A DNA stretch of 64,000 nt from Arthrobotrys musiformis (lineage: Eukaryota; Ascomycota; Orbiliomycetes; Orbiliales; Orbiliaceae): assembly GCA_036971715.1 (NCBI GenBank), contig JAVHJL010000007.1:1240001-1304000 (forward strand). The letters are read 5' to 3'. Numbering within the stretch: position 1 is the first letter of the stretch; each line of letters opens with the position of its first letter. Under the pieces are notes generated by a model, which saw nothing but the letters and a program-made list of their open reading frames with translations, ran no database searches and had not been told where the DNA came from. The position numbers and the translations under genes are program-made. Positions 11,045 through 23,894 of this stretch are shown piece after piece.

Positions 11045-12082
11045 ATGGTGCTCTCAATATCGCCTCTCTCGCAAATGCCGCCGACGGATTGCTCGACGCC
11101 GTTACTTACCGATCCGTCGTATTCCAACTTCACCATCTCCGTCGGCCTGTTGCTTGGGATCCTTGTGTCATACCTGCCACAGCACCACCGGATTATCAGC
11201 CGTCAAACCTCCGAAGGGATATCGCCTCTCTTTTTACTGCTCGGAGTCACCTCCGGAACATGCGCTTTAGCAAATATCTGGCTACTGGGATGGGGTGTTG
11301 TTGGGTGCTGTGCGACCGATTTAGGCCCCTTTCAGTGCTTCGCTGGCATGCTGGGTATACTACAAGTCACGACACAGTGGTCGTGCTTCATGATCATGTA
11401 AGATCGCGCCTTCCGGATGGTATTCAGGGGATTTTACTGATTTAATATTTTATCTAGACTGCTTTTGTTCCTAATTTACTTCCCCTTTGCGACACCCGTG
11501 CTTCCAACCTCCGATAACATGTCGACGGACTCTCACCATCACAAGAACCCGAGCGCCACCACCGCTATAACTATCTCGTTACTATCATTCATTCACCTTA
11601 TAATCATTCTCGCTATATCCGTATACCTATATAGGACAGCCTCTCCCTCAGCGATCTTAAATTGGACGTCCTTCCTCGGGATCCAATCCACGGTGCTGGC
11701 TAGCATCCAGTATATCCCGCAGATATTCACAACTTATAAACTGAAGGCCGTTGGGAGCTTAAGCATCCCGATGATGTGTATCCAAACCCCTGGATCCTTT
11801 GTCTGGGCTCTATCTTTAGCTACAAGGGAAGGAACAGACTGGAGCAGCTGGCTGGTATACTGCGTGACAGGGGTGTTACAAGGAAGCTTGCTTGTCATGG
11901 CCATTATATTCGAAAGGAGGAGGAAGCAAGAGGAAGCCGACGCAGCTCTATTCGTGGATCACGATGACCAGGATGATTCATATGTTCACGAGGCTGATAA
12001 TTCCTGGGGAGGACGAACGAGGCAGGCGAACGTCAACGAAAGGACTCGTTTGTTGCCTGATGAAGATGACGCGGATTTGTAA
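11045..12082 (+). CDS. PQ-loop repeat membrane protein, two exons
   Basis: Exons 11045-11397 and 11458-12082 join in phase (donor GTAAGA, acceptor TCTAG) into 325 residues. Two PQ motifs are visible, SYLPQHHRI in the first half and QYIPQIFTTY in the second, each next to hydrophobic helices, and the whole chain has about seven membrane segments. This is the architecture of PQ-loop transporters (cystinosin, Ypq-type vacuolar amino-acid exporters). The C-terminal tail is hydrophilic and acidic. Family knowledge suggests a vacuolar or lysosome-like membrane and basic amino-acid or cystine transport, but the substrate cannot be read from the sequence. It is divergent from the F-box/LRR gene and convergent with the next membrane protein. 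Confidence 0.88.
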
Positions 12083-12439
12083 ACGGATAACTTGTTTGCA
12101 AGTTATAAAAATACCCATGGGGATAAAGTGGCCTTAGGGAGCATTGTTAGGGAGCTGGTACCGTTATTTGGTTGTTTGGTTTAATACGGGAGTCGGTTGG
12201 ATACGATTATGGCATTTTCAGATTGTTCAATTATCAGCATTTTTATGAATTTCGTATAGTTGAATTGGATTGTAAAATAAGCCCTTTAAACCCAGTTTTT
12301 TCTAGAATCGCGGTATCAAGCTATAATAGCATGCGTAATCCTTTTTTGAGCTTTCATGCAAAGCCTTCTTGGGGAAGGTGAAGGCCAGGACAGAGAACCG
12401 GAACTATCCGGGTTATTGAAACGTGAATGGGTCTGAACA
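12083..12439. other. convergent 3' intergenic region
   Basis: The 3' ends of two genes face each other here. AT-rich, no gene or clear terminator hairpin seen. Confidence 0.5.
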
Positions 12440-13890
12440 TCAAATATCCGAAGCTCCAAACTTGGATTTCCCGCCATTCCCTCCAGGCGGAGTTTGTACC
12501 TCGCCGAGTTCGATATCGTCAAATTTGATGCTTCGGCCATCTTGCGTATCTCCTGGTCCATCGTAAACTTCACTATTGGCATGTCCACTGCGACCACAGC
12601 CTTGTCCAGGAGGCGTCAGGTTCGGCGCCAAGAAGACTGTCATTCCACTCGCACTACTCTTTTTCGATTTTATTCCCCATTGAACCTTCATCCCCCACCA
12701 CTTAGTACCAAACCAAACACCCAAGACGCTAGTCTTGATGGTATGCCAGGCGTGTTTAACAAGCCTAGCGATGTTAAAGCAACCCCTTCCAGCCCAGTAA
12801 TAGGTGACACTTAGCTTTGGCTCATTGTAGTAACGGGGTTTGCGGATTTTGCCGAAAAAGTGTCTGCGGCAGTATTCACCAAAATAGTTGACCGCAAGCG
12901 GTTTGCGACAACAGAGGGTTTCAAAGAAGCACGAGAAGATGCATTCGAAGCATTCGAGGAGCAGAAGGAGAAAGTCCAGGGTTGTCCAAAATGGTTGAGT
13001 GGCGGTGAAAAAGAACAGGTCGAAAATTTGTTGCTTAGAGCGAGCAGGGAAGGTGTTGGGGTAGATGATGGCAGCGACGACATCTGGGCTGAAGAGAAAG
13101 CCCAGCATACTGATGGAAGCCGTTGCGCTTGAATTATTCATAGGTCAGATTGATCAAGTTGCGAGCTCAGTCGCAGGCAGCTAGGAGCTAATAAGGCGGG
13201 TAGCCTTGGTGGGTTGCAACTTACAGGAAGAAAAAGGACCAACCCCAGAAGTAAATTACTATATCCTTAACAATGAAGTCTGACTCTTTGTCCTCGTGGT
13301 CTTTCACCAATGGTTTCGCGACGAAATCGTCACGTGGGATGCTTATTTTCATGATTTCCCCGGGGTACATTCCAGGGCTGGCCAAGACGAAGCTAGCCAC
13401 TCGAAGGATGGCAAGTAGGATTATCATTGCATAGATCCGAGGATACATCTCGTATTTCCTATCAAGTTCGGAGGCCAGGAGTTCCGGTGAGACGATACCC
13501 CATAAGCGTTTTTTTAACCAAAAAAAACCACACAAGCATATATACGACATAGCGATGGCCTACGAAATTTGGTATATTAGCACCAGTTCGTCCCGCACTA
13601 CTTAGTGCCTAATATCTGGGTGCAAAACTTACAATACCAGCTCGAGCTTTCAGTAACTTGATGACGGTCGGAAGGCTTTCCGTGTCAGCCCCATGAACTT
13701 TGAGGTAATCAATCATTGCGAAGTAGTAGACCGACATGAATATGGAAATGGCGAAGTAAACAGTGGTAAGAAGCATATCCACAGACATAACAGATAAGGA
13801 AATCCAAGAATTCTTAGCAGCCCAGTCGTGGTAGGAATGAAGACAGTCAAACCAGCGTCGCTTAGCCGCAGACTGATGAAAGACTACCAT
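12440..13890 (-). CDS. multi-spanning membrane protein of unknown function, three exons
   Basis: Exons in coding order are 13890-13633, 13559-13225 and about 13127-12440, giving about 426 residues. Both introns have GTAAGT donors. The third exon may instead start at 13109 (CAG acceptor); both choices keep the frame. Hydrophobic segments occur in exon 1 (two, around the run VYFAISIFMSVYYFAMI), exon 2 (two or three) and early exon 3 (two, including LDFLLLLLECFECIF), so five to seven membrane helices are likely. The last 120 residues are hydrophilic, Gly/Lys/Pro-rich and probably cytosolic. I do not recognise the family. The phase-consistent chain and repeated membrane helices make it a convincing gene. 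Confidence 0.72.
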
Positions 13891-16800
13891 CTTTGCGGTA
13901 ATTCAATTCCACGATAGCATGAATATTGACCAATCCGGCGAGAAAGAGGTCTTAGATCGATCAGAGTGCCGCGAGGAAGTCCTGTCGCGGGAGTTGGAGA
14001 GTGGTTGTTGTTAGGAAATGAAGTGGTGATAGAGCTAGTCTCAGCCGAGGAAGATGAAGATGGAGAGATGATGAATTTTTTATGGCACCGGCCGAGAATT
14101 CCAAAATAAACACACCGTTACGATGCAGATACGGGGTTGTATGTGAATATGGTCTGTTTACTATTTGCGAGGTCGTGATAGTCGTGCTCTCGGCGCGACA
14201 TCTTTCCACGGGTACCGTAGTTGGGAGCTACGGCTGGGCAGTCAGCCCTCAATACAGCTTCATAACAAGATGCGCTATATATATGAAATTTCAGCCTTAT
14301 ATAGACGTTGTCACATAGTACGACATACCCACTATAGCTTTAGACAAATTTTCTTAAGAGGCCGCTCTTCACTAGGTAGAAACAACCTTGGCCGTGATAA
14401 ACCACAACCGTAGGTATCGGCAGCTCAGTGCCACGACCAGCCCCAATCTAAGTTTTACACCTTTAGGAGATCTATAATTTGGACCACAGCACTGGTATAT
14501 TGGGCTCGTTAATTAAATCACAACATTCCCTTTCAATTTGTCGTTTTTGTTAGTTTGCACTTTTCAGACGTTATAACTATCGCCACCTTGTTTCGAGACC
14601 AGAATACTGTATCGAAGTACCTTGGCCACATTATTACACTAATTGCGGGATAGTTATATCTAAGCTTTTCAAATTTAGGAACCGATGAGAACCCCAGCAG
14701 TTTTAATTAAACCTTTGCCTGTGTATACATATACATACAACCGCCGCCTTGGGTTTCTCCTTCAAGATTGCAAGGCCGGAGAACGTTCGAACATCATAAT
14801 TATGTGCGATACACACATGCATATATATGAATGTATATATAGCGGGTACTGCCCCACTTAATTCAAAGTAAAACAAATGCCTTGCTCTTGCCAAACTTGA
14901 GATTTGGTATCTTTCATTCACATAGGTCGGCGTGCATACACATCTAACCATTCCGATAGGCCACAGGTAGAGGACGCGACTGGGCGGTGCAAGTGCTTCA
15001 TGATTCATCACGCGCTAATTAAATTGACACCCGAACGCCAGATTCTTCAGGCATGACTTAGATCTACCTCCACTAAACCATGGCTTAGGGTTAAACTCTA
15101 AGCGCAAACCGGTACCCACGTCCGAGTGTTTACACAACTGCCGATTCTTGGTATCCTACCAAGGTCAGAGGGCGGCAAAACAAACACCGTTCGTACCATC
15201 CCCTCTAGATATCCGAAGTAGAAACTCAGCCCTAGATCCGCCACTCGTTGATATTACACACACAAATATCAGGACTTTCCTTTGCGTCTTGCGGCTCACT
15301 CAAATCCGCCAAGCCCAGAAGCAATTTCCGCCCATAGACCAAAATTTGCAAAACTCAAGCCATCTACTCCTTCCTACCGCAACCTAGTAAAGCTAGAATG
15401 TGTCAAAGCACAAATATACCTGAATTCACGGAGCAAGCCTAGTGAAGCGTTAAAACCGCCAGCCCTTAAAAGGTTTACCGTAAGGCTATTCCAAATACCG
15501 TGTTGTTCCTTCAAATTTTCTCGAAAGGCGATGCATTAGGGCAGGACGAATAGGACTAATTGCTCTTAGACGGCAAGAAGTACCGAATCGCGGGCCAATT
15601 TCTTGGTTCCACTATTACGTGGCAGTGCTTTGAAGCTACCCGAATCTCCGCCTCTATTCAATTTCAATTGGGCGCGATATGCTTGTTGAATCAAGAATAA
15701 GAAACCATCTTGCATTATCTTTTATGCCGCTCGCGTACGACTGCGGCACAGGCGCCAATTCAGGGCTAGACGATGACGTTTCGCGGTTACAGCCACTCGA
15801 ATCGAAACACTAAAATTCCGTCAGATATCATTGATAGGCCAAATTAAGCAGGGATATCCCTCTCCACTTGCAATTCGAATGTGAAAGCTTTTTGTGATAT
15901 CGAAAAAAAGAGCTCCTTCGACTAAAGTCTAGACGTCTATGGCACATTTGTGTTGACGTTGTAACCCCAACTCGACACGAAATTTTGTGGAGTACTACAA
16001 AGCCCTGGCAGCACCGCGAGACCAACAAAGCCCAGGTCTCGGCGCAGCATGTCGCATTTGCCAATTTCCACCCATGAATCTCCTGCAGTAGAATCGCAGA
16101 ATATCCCGCAGACGAAGTACCGCTGAAACAATGTCAATCGATGCAGAAAATCAGTTTTAGTGAACTCGTGTTCCGTCAGGTAATTATCAGTTGACACCGA
16201 TCCTGTCTTGGGAACATTGTCCCGGATCCCGAAAAACATAAGGCATCCACCTCTCGCAACGGTACCCGTCGTACGGTACACGCCTCGTAAACCAGGCCCC
16301 CAGCGAATATCGCTCTGCAGAAGCCTCTTTGTATATGCCAAGTGTTCGCGAATTCGCCTGAATCCAATATTCAATGCAAAGCTCATATCCACCGTATACG
16401 TATTTATGTACATGTACATACGTATACGCATTGTATAGAAGCCTTCCACTAAAACATACTTCACATACCCACAGTTTTAAGATTTTTTTTGTTCGAGGCC
16501 AATATGAAACAGCGGTAGAACCTATTGTATGCAGCTCCACTTGCGCGACCACTCGACCCTCTAGCGAACCCCACACTTTGCGGCAGGGTTCCCTATGAGT
16601 GTGGCAGTGAAAGGATCCAGCTGCTAGCTTTGACGATACGATATCAACTGCATATTGTGCATGGCAATAAAATGTTAACATTGCATATAGATATATACAG
16701 TATCAATGCATATGCCAATAGCCTCGCACTTACATTACTGTTAAAATGCGTGGGGCTTATTGGTCAGTCTCGAGAATATCAGCAGTTGGGATCATTTAGG

Positions 16801-19429
16801 CTAGTCCAAAAGTATGACGCCGCACACCGGAACCTAGAATGCATCCTATATCTTTCCAGACCCGTATGTCCATTGCCAGAAAGCATAAGGTGCAGAATTA
16901 TAGTTCTTGGCGTGCGTTTGGATGTTCTTACCACATCGACGGATCTTCCGATTGACTGTTCGTTACAATGTCGCAACCATCTCAACATGCACTTTTGGCG
17001 CACCTTAGCCTAGGGCCGGCCGAAATCGCGTTGTGAGACTATCACGGGATTACCGATATGAACGTCGAAAATTCGGAAAATGATATATTTTTGAGCTAAA
17101 GGCAAGGAGGATTTGGTGTTCCATCATTGTTACACCTATAATAGTATACAACTAGTACCAACGGCAGAACGAATTTTAAGTTGATTTGTTTCATTTGCCC
17201 ATTGTAAGGATCCGGTCTCATGGTTCCGAATCGGTTGGCGAACAAGGCTGTTGATATCTGCATGCACGGTTTGTTCTCCATTATGCAGCATGCAGTTTCA
17301 TGAATGCTAGTGAAGTACACCGACCCAACTTCGAATTCGATCCACAATAACTGCACATACATGCACAAGTTAATTAAAACAACCGAGCCAACCTATAAGG
17401 AAAGTTTTCCATGAAGCCCTTTACCCTCTCATGCAGCGACTATTGGACTTGACTTCAACGAATACGGGCACTATGCATCACGGTCCCTCGTAACCAGATA
17501 GGCGGGTGAATTCTCGAGCTTGTCGACTCTAGAACTCTTGGTCTGTGCCGCAATCAGCTGACGGAGAGATTGGACGATTCGGGGAAGGTTACACCAACAC
17601 ATAATTTACGCTAGTCTACAACAGAATTCTAAGTTTATGCGAAAGACACAAAGCCAGACCAACTCGCGCCTCCCCGAAATATATCGTCAGCCTCAACTTA
17701 TGTCATATCGCCCATTTGTTCGGTGTAGTTATCCTCGAGTCGGCCTTGAAAAAAAAAACGTGGATTGAGCCTCATTAACTTGGTACAAAGTCGCACTGGA
17801 CTGAGTCGAATCAAACGGTTCAAAATTGCAACACCCAACAAAGTTGCCGAAACGACAGACCTGGGCTGAATATTGAGGCTGAAAAACACCACGGTATCCA
17901 ATTTGGAATGCCCGGGGCTATAATCGAGAATCCTTTTCCTTCAATTTGTGCTCGTAGCGGCCGAAAGGCACGGTTTTCCCCTAACATTACTTAGTGACTC
18001 CTGTAGGTGCGCCGGTCTTTAATTGGTGACTGAACTCTGAGGCGATCCAGGGTTTCCTATCACAGAATGGTGCCAAGATGAGCTAAATGTACTGCGATAG
18101 ACATTCAGTCGCCCGAATAGCAAAAGCATTTCAACCAATCAGTTTCTTAGTATCCAAGTATACACCATCAATATTCGATTATATATCTACACGTGAGAGT
18201 AAGTAGGTTGGGACGTACTCATCAGTGCTCTGTTGACAACAGAATATGAGTTGTGACTACCCGTAATTAATGACAATTCGCAAGGGATCGAGACTTCGCA
18301 CGCGGTGAACTTTCGTATCAAGAGGGCGACAATCCCATAGTGTCACAATACTTCTTGTTTCATAGATTGGTGATCGATATAGCTTCTTAGAATCGATTCG
18401 GCAGGTCGATCGGAGGGCTTGGAGGGCCTCAGCCGTATGCAATAACCTCCAACCCTCTCTGCTTTCGCAGACACAAACAATTTATCGGGGATGCAGGTAC
18501 GGGGGCCTTCAGACGAAGTTCAAAAGCAAATCAAAGCACACATGTATCAGTTCCCAGGCCAATGGTGCCGGCCCGCGCGCTTCGATACTTGCTTATTCTT
18601 CTGCCTTTCTCAACCTGACCAGCTAGTTTAAGCTTGCGGTTGACCATGGTCACTCGGCCCACTACTATTAGACCTCGGGTTGCTTACCACATCCCAGGAA
18701 AACAAAGAGGCTACGCCTTGCGTTCGCTTTCCGGATCGTTGGAAACAGAAGCTTCGAATCCTCTCCACATTGTCGCAGCGCAGCGCATCTAAATACAGTC
18801 AACAAAAAAGAGGGTATGCATGTGGCCTCTTGGAAATGTGTTGCTCATATGTAGGTACTGCAGGGAATAAATCCCACGTATTTTAGCTGCGATGTATGGA
18901 CAACGTAAATTGCGTACGTGGGACAGCAACGAACAATAGCCCATCCGCAGTACGCTAAACCGTGGTACTCAAGCTATGACTCTGCAGAGCCCCCCCAAGC
19001 GATGGCTGTTACTAATGCCCCATTTTGCAATCCCATAATTCTATACACTACTCCCCGGTTGGCCGGTATCAAAAACGGTTAGCAAGGTTTCCCACATCTT
19101 GATTTTTTCGGATAACTATAGGACACAGATATAAGATTTTCATTGATACTAGCATACTGTACCCAAAAATGCCAAAAAAGACGTCAGTGCGGCCCCGATT
19201 CTTTCCCTGCACAGAAAAACACGGCCCCATCAAACTACTGGATCTAGTTCCGTGACGGCGACAGGATCGATCCTAGTCGGTGGTAGAACATACATAGATA
19301 AAGGGCCTGGTGTCTGGCCTTAAACGCTGTTCACGCTTCCATCGGCCCATATCAATTACGTTTCGAGCGTTTCAAACAATTAAGACATCGGCTATTCGTC
19401 TACGCACCCATCTCACATTTCGGCTTTTT
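13891..19429. other. gene-poor stretch, about 5.5 kb
   Basis: No supported gene. The longest frames (minus 15937-16464, plus 16525-17013) are of a length expected by chance in a window this size, lack recognisable domains and overlap frames on the other strand. The upstream part holds the promoter of the membrane-protein gene and the downstream end that of the C2H2 gene. No terminal repeats or transposase motifs were seen. Confidence 0.5.
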
Positions 19430-19862
19430 TTTTATATATAACTGTTAAAGGATTTCGTTTTTTAAATTTTCTACTTCCTTATAGTGTCTACATCTTTTAT
19501 AAAGTTCCTCGTCAACCCTTGCGCGTCGCGTCCGCACCCCCTCCCCCTCCCATCCTCTTTAAAGCAAGGCCAGCCAACCATACATTTGAAAATCAATTGA
19601 ATCCTTCACTTATTCTTAGACTTCGATACTTACCCAATCCCGATAGAACCGATTTTTTTCTTCTTTTCCTTCCTTTTGTCTGTCTTACCTTTTAGCATTT
19701 TTCGTTTGTTATTTGGATTCTTCTACAGCTCACTGCAATATCTCGCTTTGTGGTTTTTTCTTTTTTTCTTTTTACATTTGAAAGCATTGCAGTATTAAGT
19801 GGCTGCTAAGGAGTTTATAAGTACCCAGCTATACCCTTTATACTTTATTCACAGTACTAGTC
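19430..19862 (+). promoter_or_regulatory. pyrimidine-rich promoter/leader of the C2H2 gene
   Basis: A TATA-like run (TTTTATAAAG near 19494) is followed by long C/T-rich tracts (19530-19560 and 19650-19775). This is typical of the promoter and 5' leader of well-expressed fungal genes. The start codon at 19863 follows. Confidence 0.45.
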
Positions 19863-22285
19863 ATGTCAAGTCCGTCCGACCACGACCAAGACTCTATGAC
19901 CATGCTAGACCCCCGGGAAACCATTATGATGGACGCAAATCGTCCGAGTACGCCACAGATACATATACAAACTACTTCCCCAACCTCTGGCTTCCCCGAT
20001 GTTACTCTTTCCCCGTAAGTACATAACCCCTCCCTATTAGGTATAATTAGTGTCAACACTCAGCTAACCCGAGACAGACCGGGGAACAAACGCCTCTCGG
20101 GAAACCGTTGGGTGAATTCTCCACCCCGTGTTCTCCATCGAGGTATGCCGCCGCCGGCTTGGCCGCCCCAAGCCATGGATGCAGATGGGTTCACCGTAGA
20201 TCCTTCAAGGTTTTCAGGCAGTTCCCTCGACCAGGTCCGAGTTCTCCGAGAGCTTAAAATGGACGATTCGCCCAGCCCTACAGCCGGAAGTCCAATGGAG
20301 CAGGATGAGCAAGACACATTCCGCTACGACAATACTGCACCAGGTAGTCGACGAAGTCTGCCCTACAGACACCCACTTATAACTAGAGGCAGCCCCCCAA
20401 AACTATTTACTTCCCCAACGACATATGTTCCAAGGAATCCTAACCAGGCACCTATCACTCCGCCAACCCACGGCTCTCGAAGTTTACCAGGATCTGTCGC
20501 AATGGCCTTCTCGACCTCTGAGCCTCCTAGATTTCATCCAAATGCCTCGTCTGCAAGAGAGATGAGGGGGCATCAGGAATCATTTGAGTGTTGCTGCTGC
20601 AGGGTTTCTTTCATCGAACGGGCTAGCCTTATTTCCCATTTCACGACCGCTCATAAAGGCAGACACACACATCCGACCAATTTCAAATACAACTGTAGAA
20701 TGTGTGGCGACGGGTTCGACAGCCGTAAGGAACTGGATACTCACCTCCTTGCATGTGGAGTAGTCCAGCACGGTAGAAGGAGTAGGAATTCGAGTCTGAG
20801 CGAGCAAAGGTTCTCTTCCGTTCACCGATACTCTACCGGTTCGCTCTCACCGGCCCCGCATTTTGGGACGGAGACGACGTCCGGTAGAGAATCGCAGTTA
20901 TCTGTTGCTTCTTTGACCTCCACACCAAGCGAGTTTGAGCTTTCGGATTTTAACTCGGCGGACGACGAACAGACTACCGTTCACAAACTTCTTCAAAAGG
21001 CGAGAAAACAGACTATTAACGGTCCTCAGGTTGGAATGGTCACAGAGAACGAAGGCGACCCTATCTCACCAAATAGAAGGAGGAAGTCGAGTGTTTCTAC
21101 ACGATTTGCGAGGAACGTTGCAAAAAATATTAGCAAGGCGGTTGAAGCTGGATTAATCAAGATGGAGGAGTTTTCGGAGGGTTCAGAAGCCTTGAATGCG
21201 CCTACAGGGGTTCCTCGCCCTCAGAGACAGTATTCTGTACATGATACTGTTAAGGAGAGAGCTTTCCCAACTGCTAAAAAAGGAAAATCGAAGAAATCAA
21301 AGGATCAAAGCCCTTTCCTTGGGATGTTGGCGTGTCCATTCGCTAAAGGGGATCCAGAGAAATACCTGACTTGTCTACTTATTCACAGGAAGGACATGCC
21401 GGGTCTTAGGTAAACACCTCTTCCAATTCACAGTTTTTTGCCAAAGCTGACACTCTAGAAGGGAGCATTTAGGGAGAGTCCACTACGGGGGAAGTACGCC
21501 AGACGGTGCTATCAGATCTAGAGATTGGCCCTCTTTGTTTCGATATTGTTTCGACAAATGGGGTGATGACAACGAAGTCCCAGATGGAAGTAAGTAACCC
21601 TCGCTGTCACAAAGATAAAATAGCATAAATCTAATCAAGCTGGCAATCTATAGGCTTTGACTACACCGAGACAATAACGACTCTGCAATCTCTAAGCCTC
21701 GGAGAACCGATTACCAAGTTCCTTCGCGATCTCGAAAAGCACCTCGTATCACGGCGCGCCAAGGAACTACAGGAAATGGAGGCAATATACCACGAACGTA
21801 GCTGGGGCAGATACGAGGACTTTCTCAATCGCGCTCAGCTATATGACCAACTTCCATCTTCATCTCCACAACCATTATCGAGCTCCCAGGCCTCTCCACG
21901 GCCCACTCAATCCGGGACGCAAGGGTACGGATACGTACCAGACAACAGGCCTACCTTCACACTCTCAGTTTCACGCGATATCGAATTTGCCATAAACCGT
22001 CAAGTAGACTTTAGTTTCCCGATCGGATACTTCAGCGCTGGGGAATTCCGACACTGGCTGGATGCTATGTTCGACCCGCCGATCAGCTTCACAGACAACC
22101 ATATTATTGTCCACGATTACAACGTCAAGATTGTTTCTCTTCAGGACCTTGAAGCGTTCTTGAATCTCGAACTACACCATAGACAGGCCCATAGCCGCCG
22201 CCGAGATAACACCATTACTATCTTCATCCGAGAGAATTGGACAGAATGGCTCGCTGGTACGCCAGGACACCATCATTTGGCTTGA
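19863..22285 (+). CDS. C2H2-type zinc-finger protein, four exons
   Basis: Exons 19863-20014, 20078-21409, 21459-21589 and 21654-22285 are phase-consistent and encode 748 residues. The N-terminal third is Ser/Pro-rich. A classical C2H2 finger follows (C-x2-C-x12-H-x4-H), then a C-x2-C-x12-H-x3-C finger. After a long low-complexity linker comes the fungal CPF-x-K-x2-P-x2-Y-x2-C segment, which continues across intron 2 into REHLGRVH. The second zinc-ligand pair often found after RVH in related proteins is missing. Donors are GTAAGT, GTAAAC and GTAAGT. It is probably a nuclear DNA-binding protein or regulator; its targets are unknown. The start is chosen because the exon opens at an ATG just after the pyrimidine-rich leader. 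Confidence 0.85.
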
Positions 22286-23363
22286 GTTATCTACTGTATA
22301 CACTCGTACTTCTAGACATATTTCCCCCTTGTTTTATCTGTCTTACACTTTTGGCAACCAGTTCGAGTACATCCTTTAACTTTGCTATCAAGATTTCACT
22401 AGCTTTACCATTCTTTAAATCTATAGACATTCTTTGTATGAAATTTGGGTACCTGACAGGTCAGGAAAGTGGTTATATTTTCAACTTTATCTCTCGCTTT
22501 CTTTGGGATTTTCTGTTTTAAATTCTGTGTTTCGTTTGTTTTTCTTGGGTGTATATTTCGGGTGTAGCTAGATTGATTTGAAGTAGATAGCACTGCAAAA
22601 TACTGATGAATTCATTGCGTTTAACGTTTCTTAGTCTCAACTGCCGATGAACTAAGCACTTAGTGGAAATAATTACGTGTACATGCATCCTAGCAGGCGC
22701 GAGAAACCCGCTCCTTCTCATAATAATCATGGGTTCACTTAGCGAGAAACACAAAAGATCCTCGGAATACCACTATATATATGTGAATCGCTCCTTCCGA
22801 TGTCTCATACCCTCAAATTTTACCTAGTTGTGTTCCTTTCGGTTAGCATTGATTGCGTAACATATGTACAGAAGATCCAATGTTTCTGGTCAGGTAGACA
22901 TGTAAGGGGCCGTATGTAAGTACTTACATGTACATGCATCATACGTAAAGGTGGCTGCGCGTTTTCAGCTCGTTGTTTAAATCCTTCAGAATCCCACGGT
23001 ATCGGTTCAGGCCCATCCTGATTGCGAATCTATTCCTCGGCAAGACATTGTTTTGAATTAGTCATCGTCGGCACTTCGACGTCCGTGCAAAATTCATTCA
23101 GGAATATCTTTCTCTGTGGGTACACAATCCCGATATTCGTCACAGCTGGAACTTACTCATCACAGCTGATGACTTCACTTTCAGAGGAAGGGTCACGTTC
23201 CCCCGACATGCGGTAGCTCTATAGATAACAGGTACTTCTATTCGTGTATCTTACCCCGGTATTCAGAGCCTGATAAACTTTGCGTGTTTGCAATCCATAT
23301 TTGAGTAGGATTTGCGTTTGATATATATGTAGCTCGTCATTATGCATCATGATATCACGAAGT
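22286..23363. other. intergenic after the C2H2 gene
   Basis: T-rich 3' flank, then mixed sequence with no supported gene. Confidence 0.5.
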
Positions 23364-23894
23364 TCATACACGGCTGTAGTCGGAGCTTGGAATTCTAGAA
23401 GCCTGGCCCGCCTCGGGAATGCCTCGTAGACGCCTCAGAAGGTGACTACGTAGAGGAATCGTCGAGAAAATTCTCCATCGGTGTGTCTCGGAGCCTCCTT
23501 CGCAGGCGTCCAAAGTGCATGTACGCGCGTGGTCCGCCATGCAAAAGTGCATGCTTCCGTCGACAGGTGGCTTGAGGGTTACCGAGGCCGATCCAATTGA
23601 ACGAATCCGGAATCCTAGCTTGTGTAACCTTGAGACGACGGAGGAGGGAGATTTTGTGTTGCCATCTTGGTCGGGGCATGTCGGGGTCCGTTTGTGGACC
23701 AGTAACGTTAGCTCATCTGGCCCGGGAAGATATTTGATCCCGAAAGTCAGTCTCTCGATATCAAGATCCAGGAATCTTTCCGATTCCGAAAAAACTAGTC
23801 CCGATTTTGAACTTGATTTTTTTTCTTCGCCTTGAAGTTTCGACCATTCACTCCGAGTCTTTAATGCCATAAACCACTCAAGTCTGCGAGGCAT
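23364..23894 (-). CDS. doubtful 176-residue frame
   Basis: An ATG-initiated frame of 176 codons, Lys/Ser-rich at the start and with alternating Leu/Ile positions in the middle that vaguely recall fungal F-box C-termini. There is no recognisable domain, signal peptide or supporting intron. A frame of this length can occur by chance in 64 kb, so it may be a gene fragment or spurious. Confidence 0.25.
   Translation of the reverse strand: MPRRLEWFMALKTRSEWSKLQGEEKKSSSKSGLVFSESERFLDLDIERLTFGIKYLPGPDELTLLVHKRTPTCPDQDGNTKSPSSVVSRLHKLGFRIRSIGSASVTLKPPVDGSMHFCMADHARTCTLDACEGGSETHRWRIFSTIPLRSHLLRRLRGIPEAGQASRIPSSDYSRV

Noticed and set aside
15937..16464. 175-codon minus-strand frame
   Set aside because: Length expected by chance in this window, no domain or signal peptide, overlapped by other frames. 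Kept only as a weak possibility.
16525..17013. 162-codon plus-strand frame
   Set aside because: Chance length, unnatural residue order and no supporting splice or start context.
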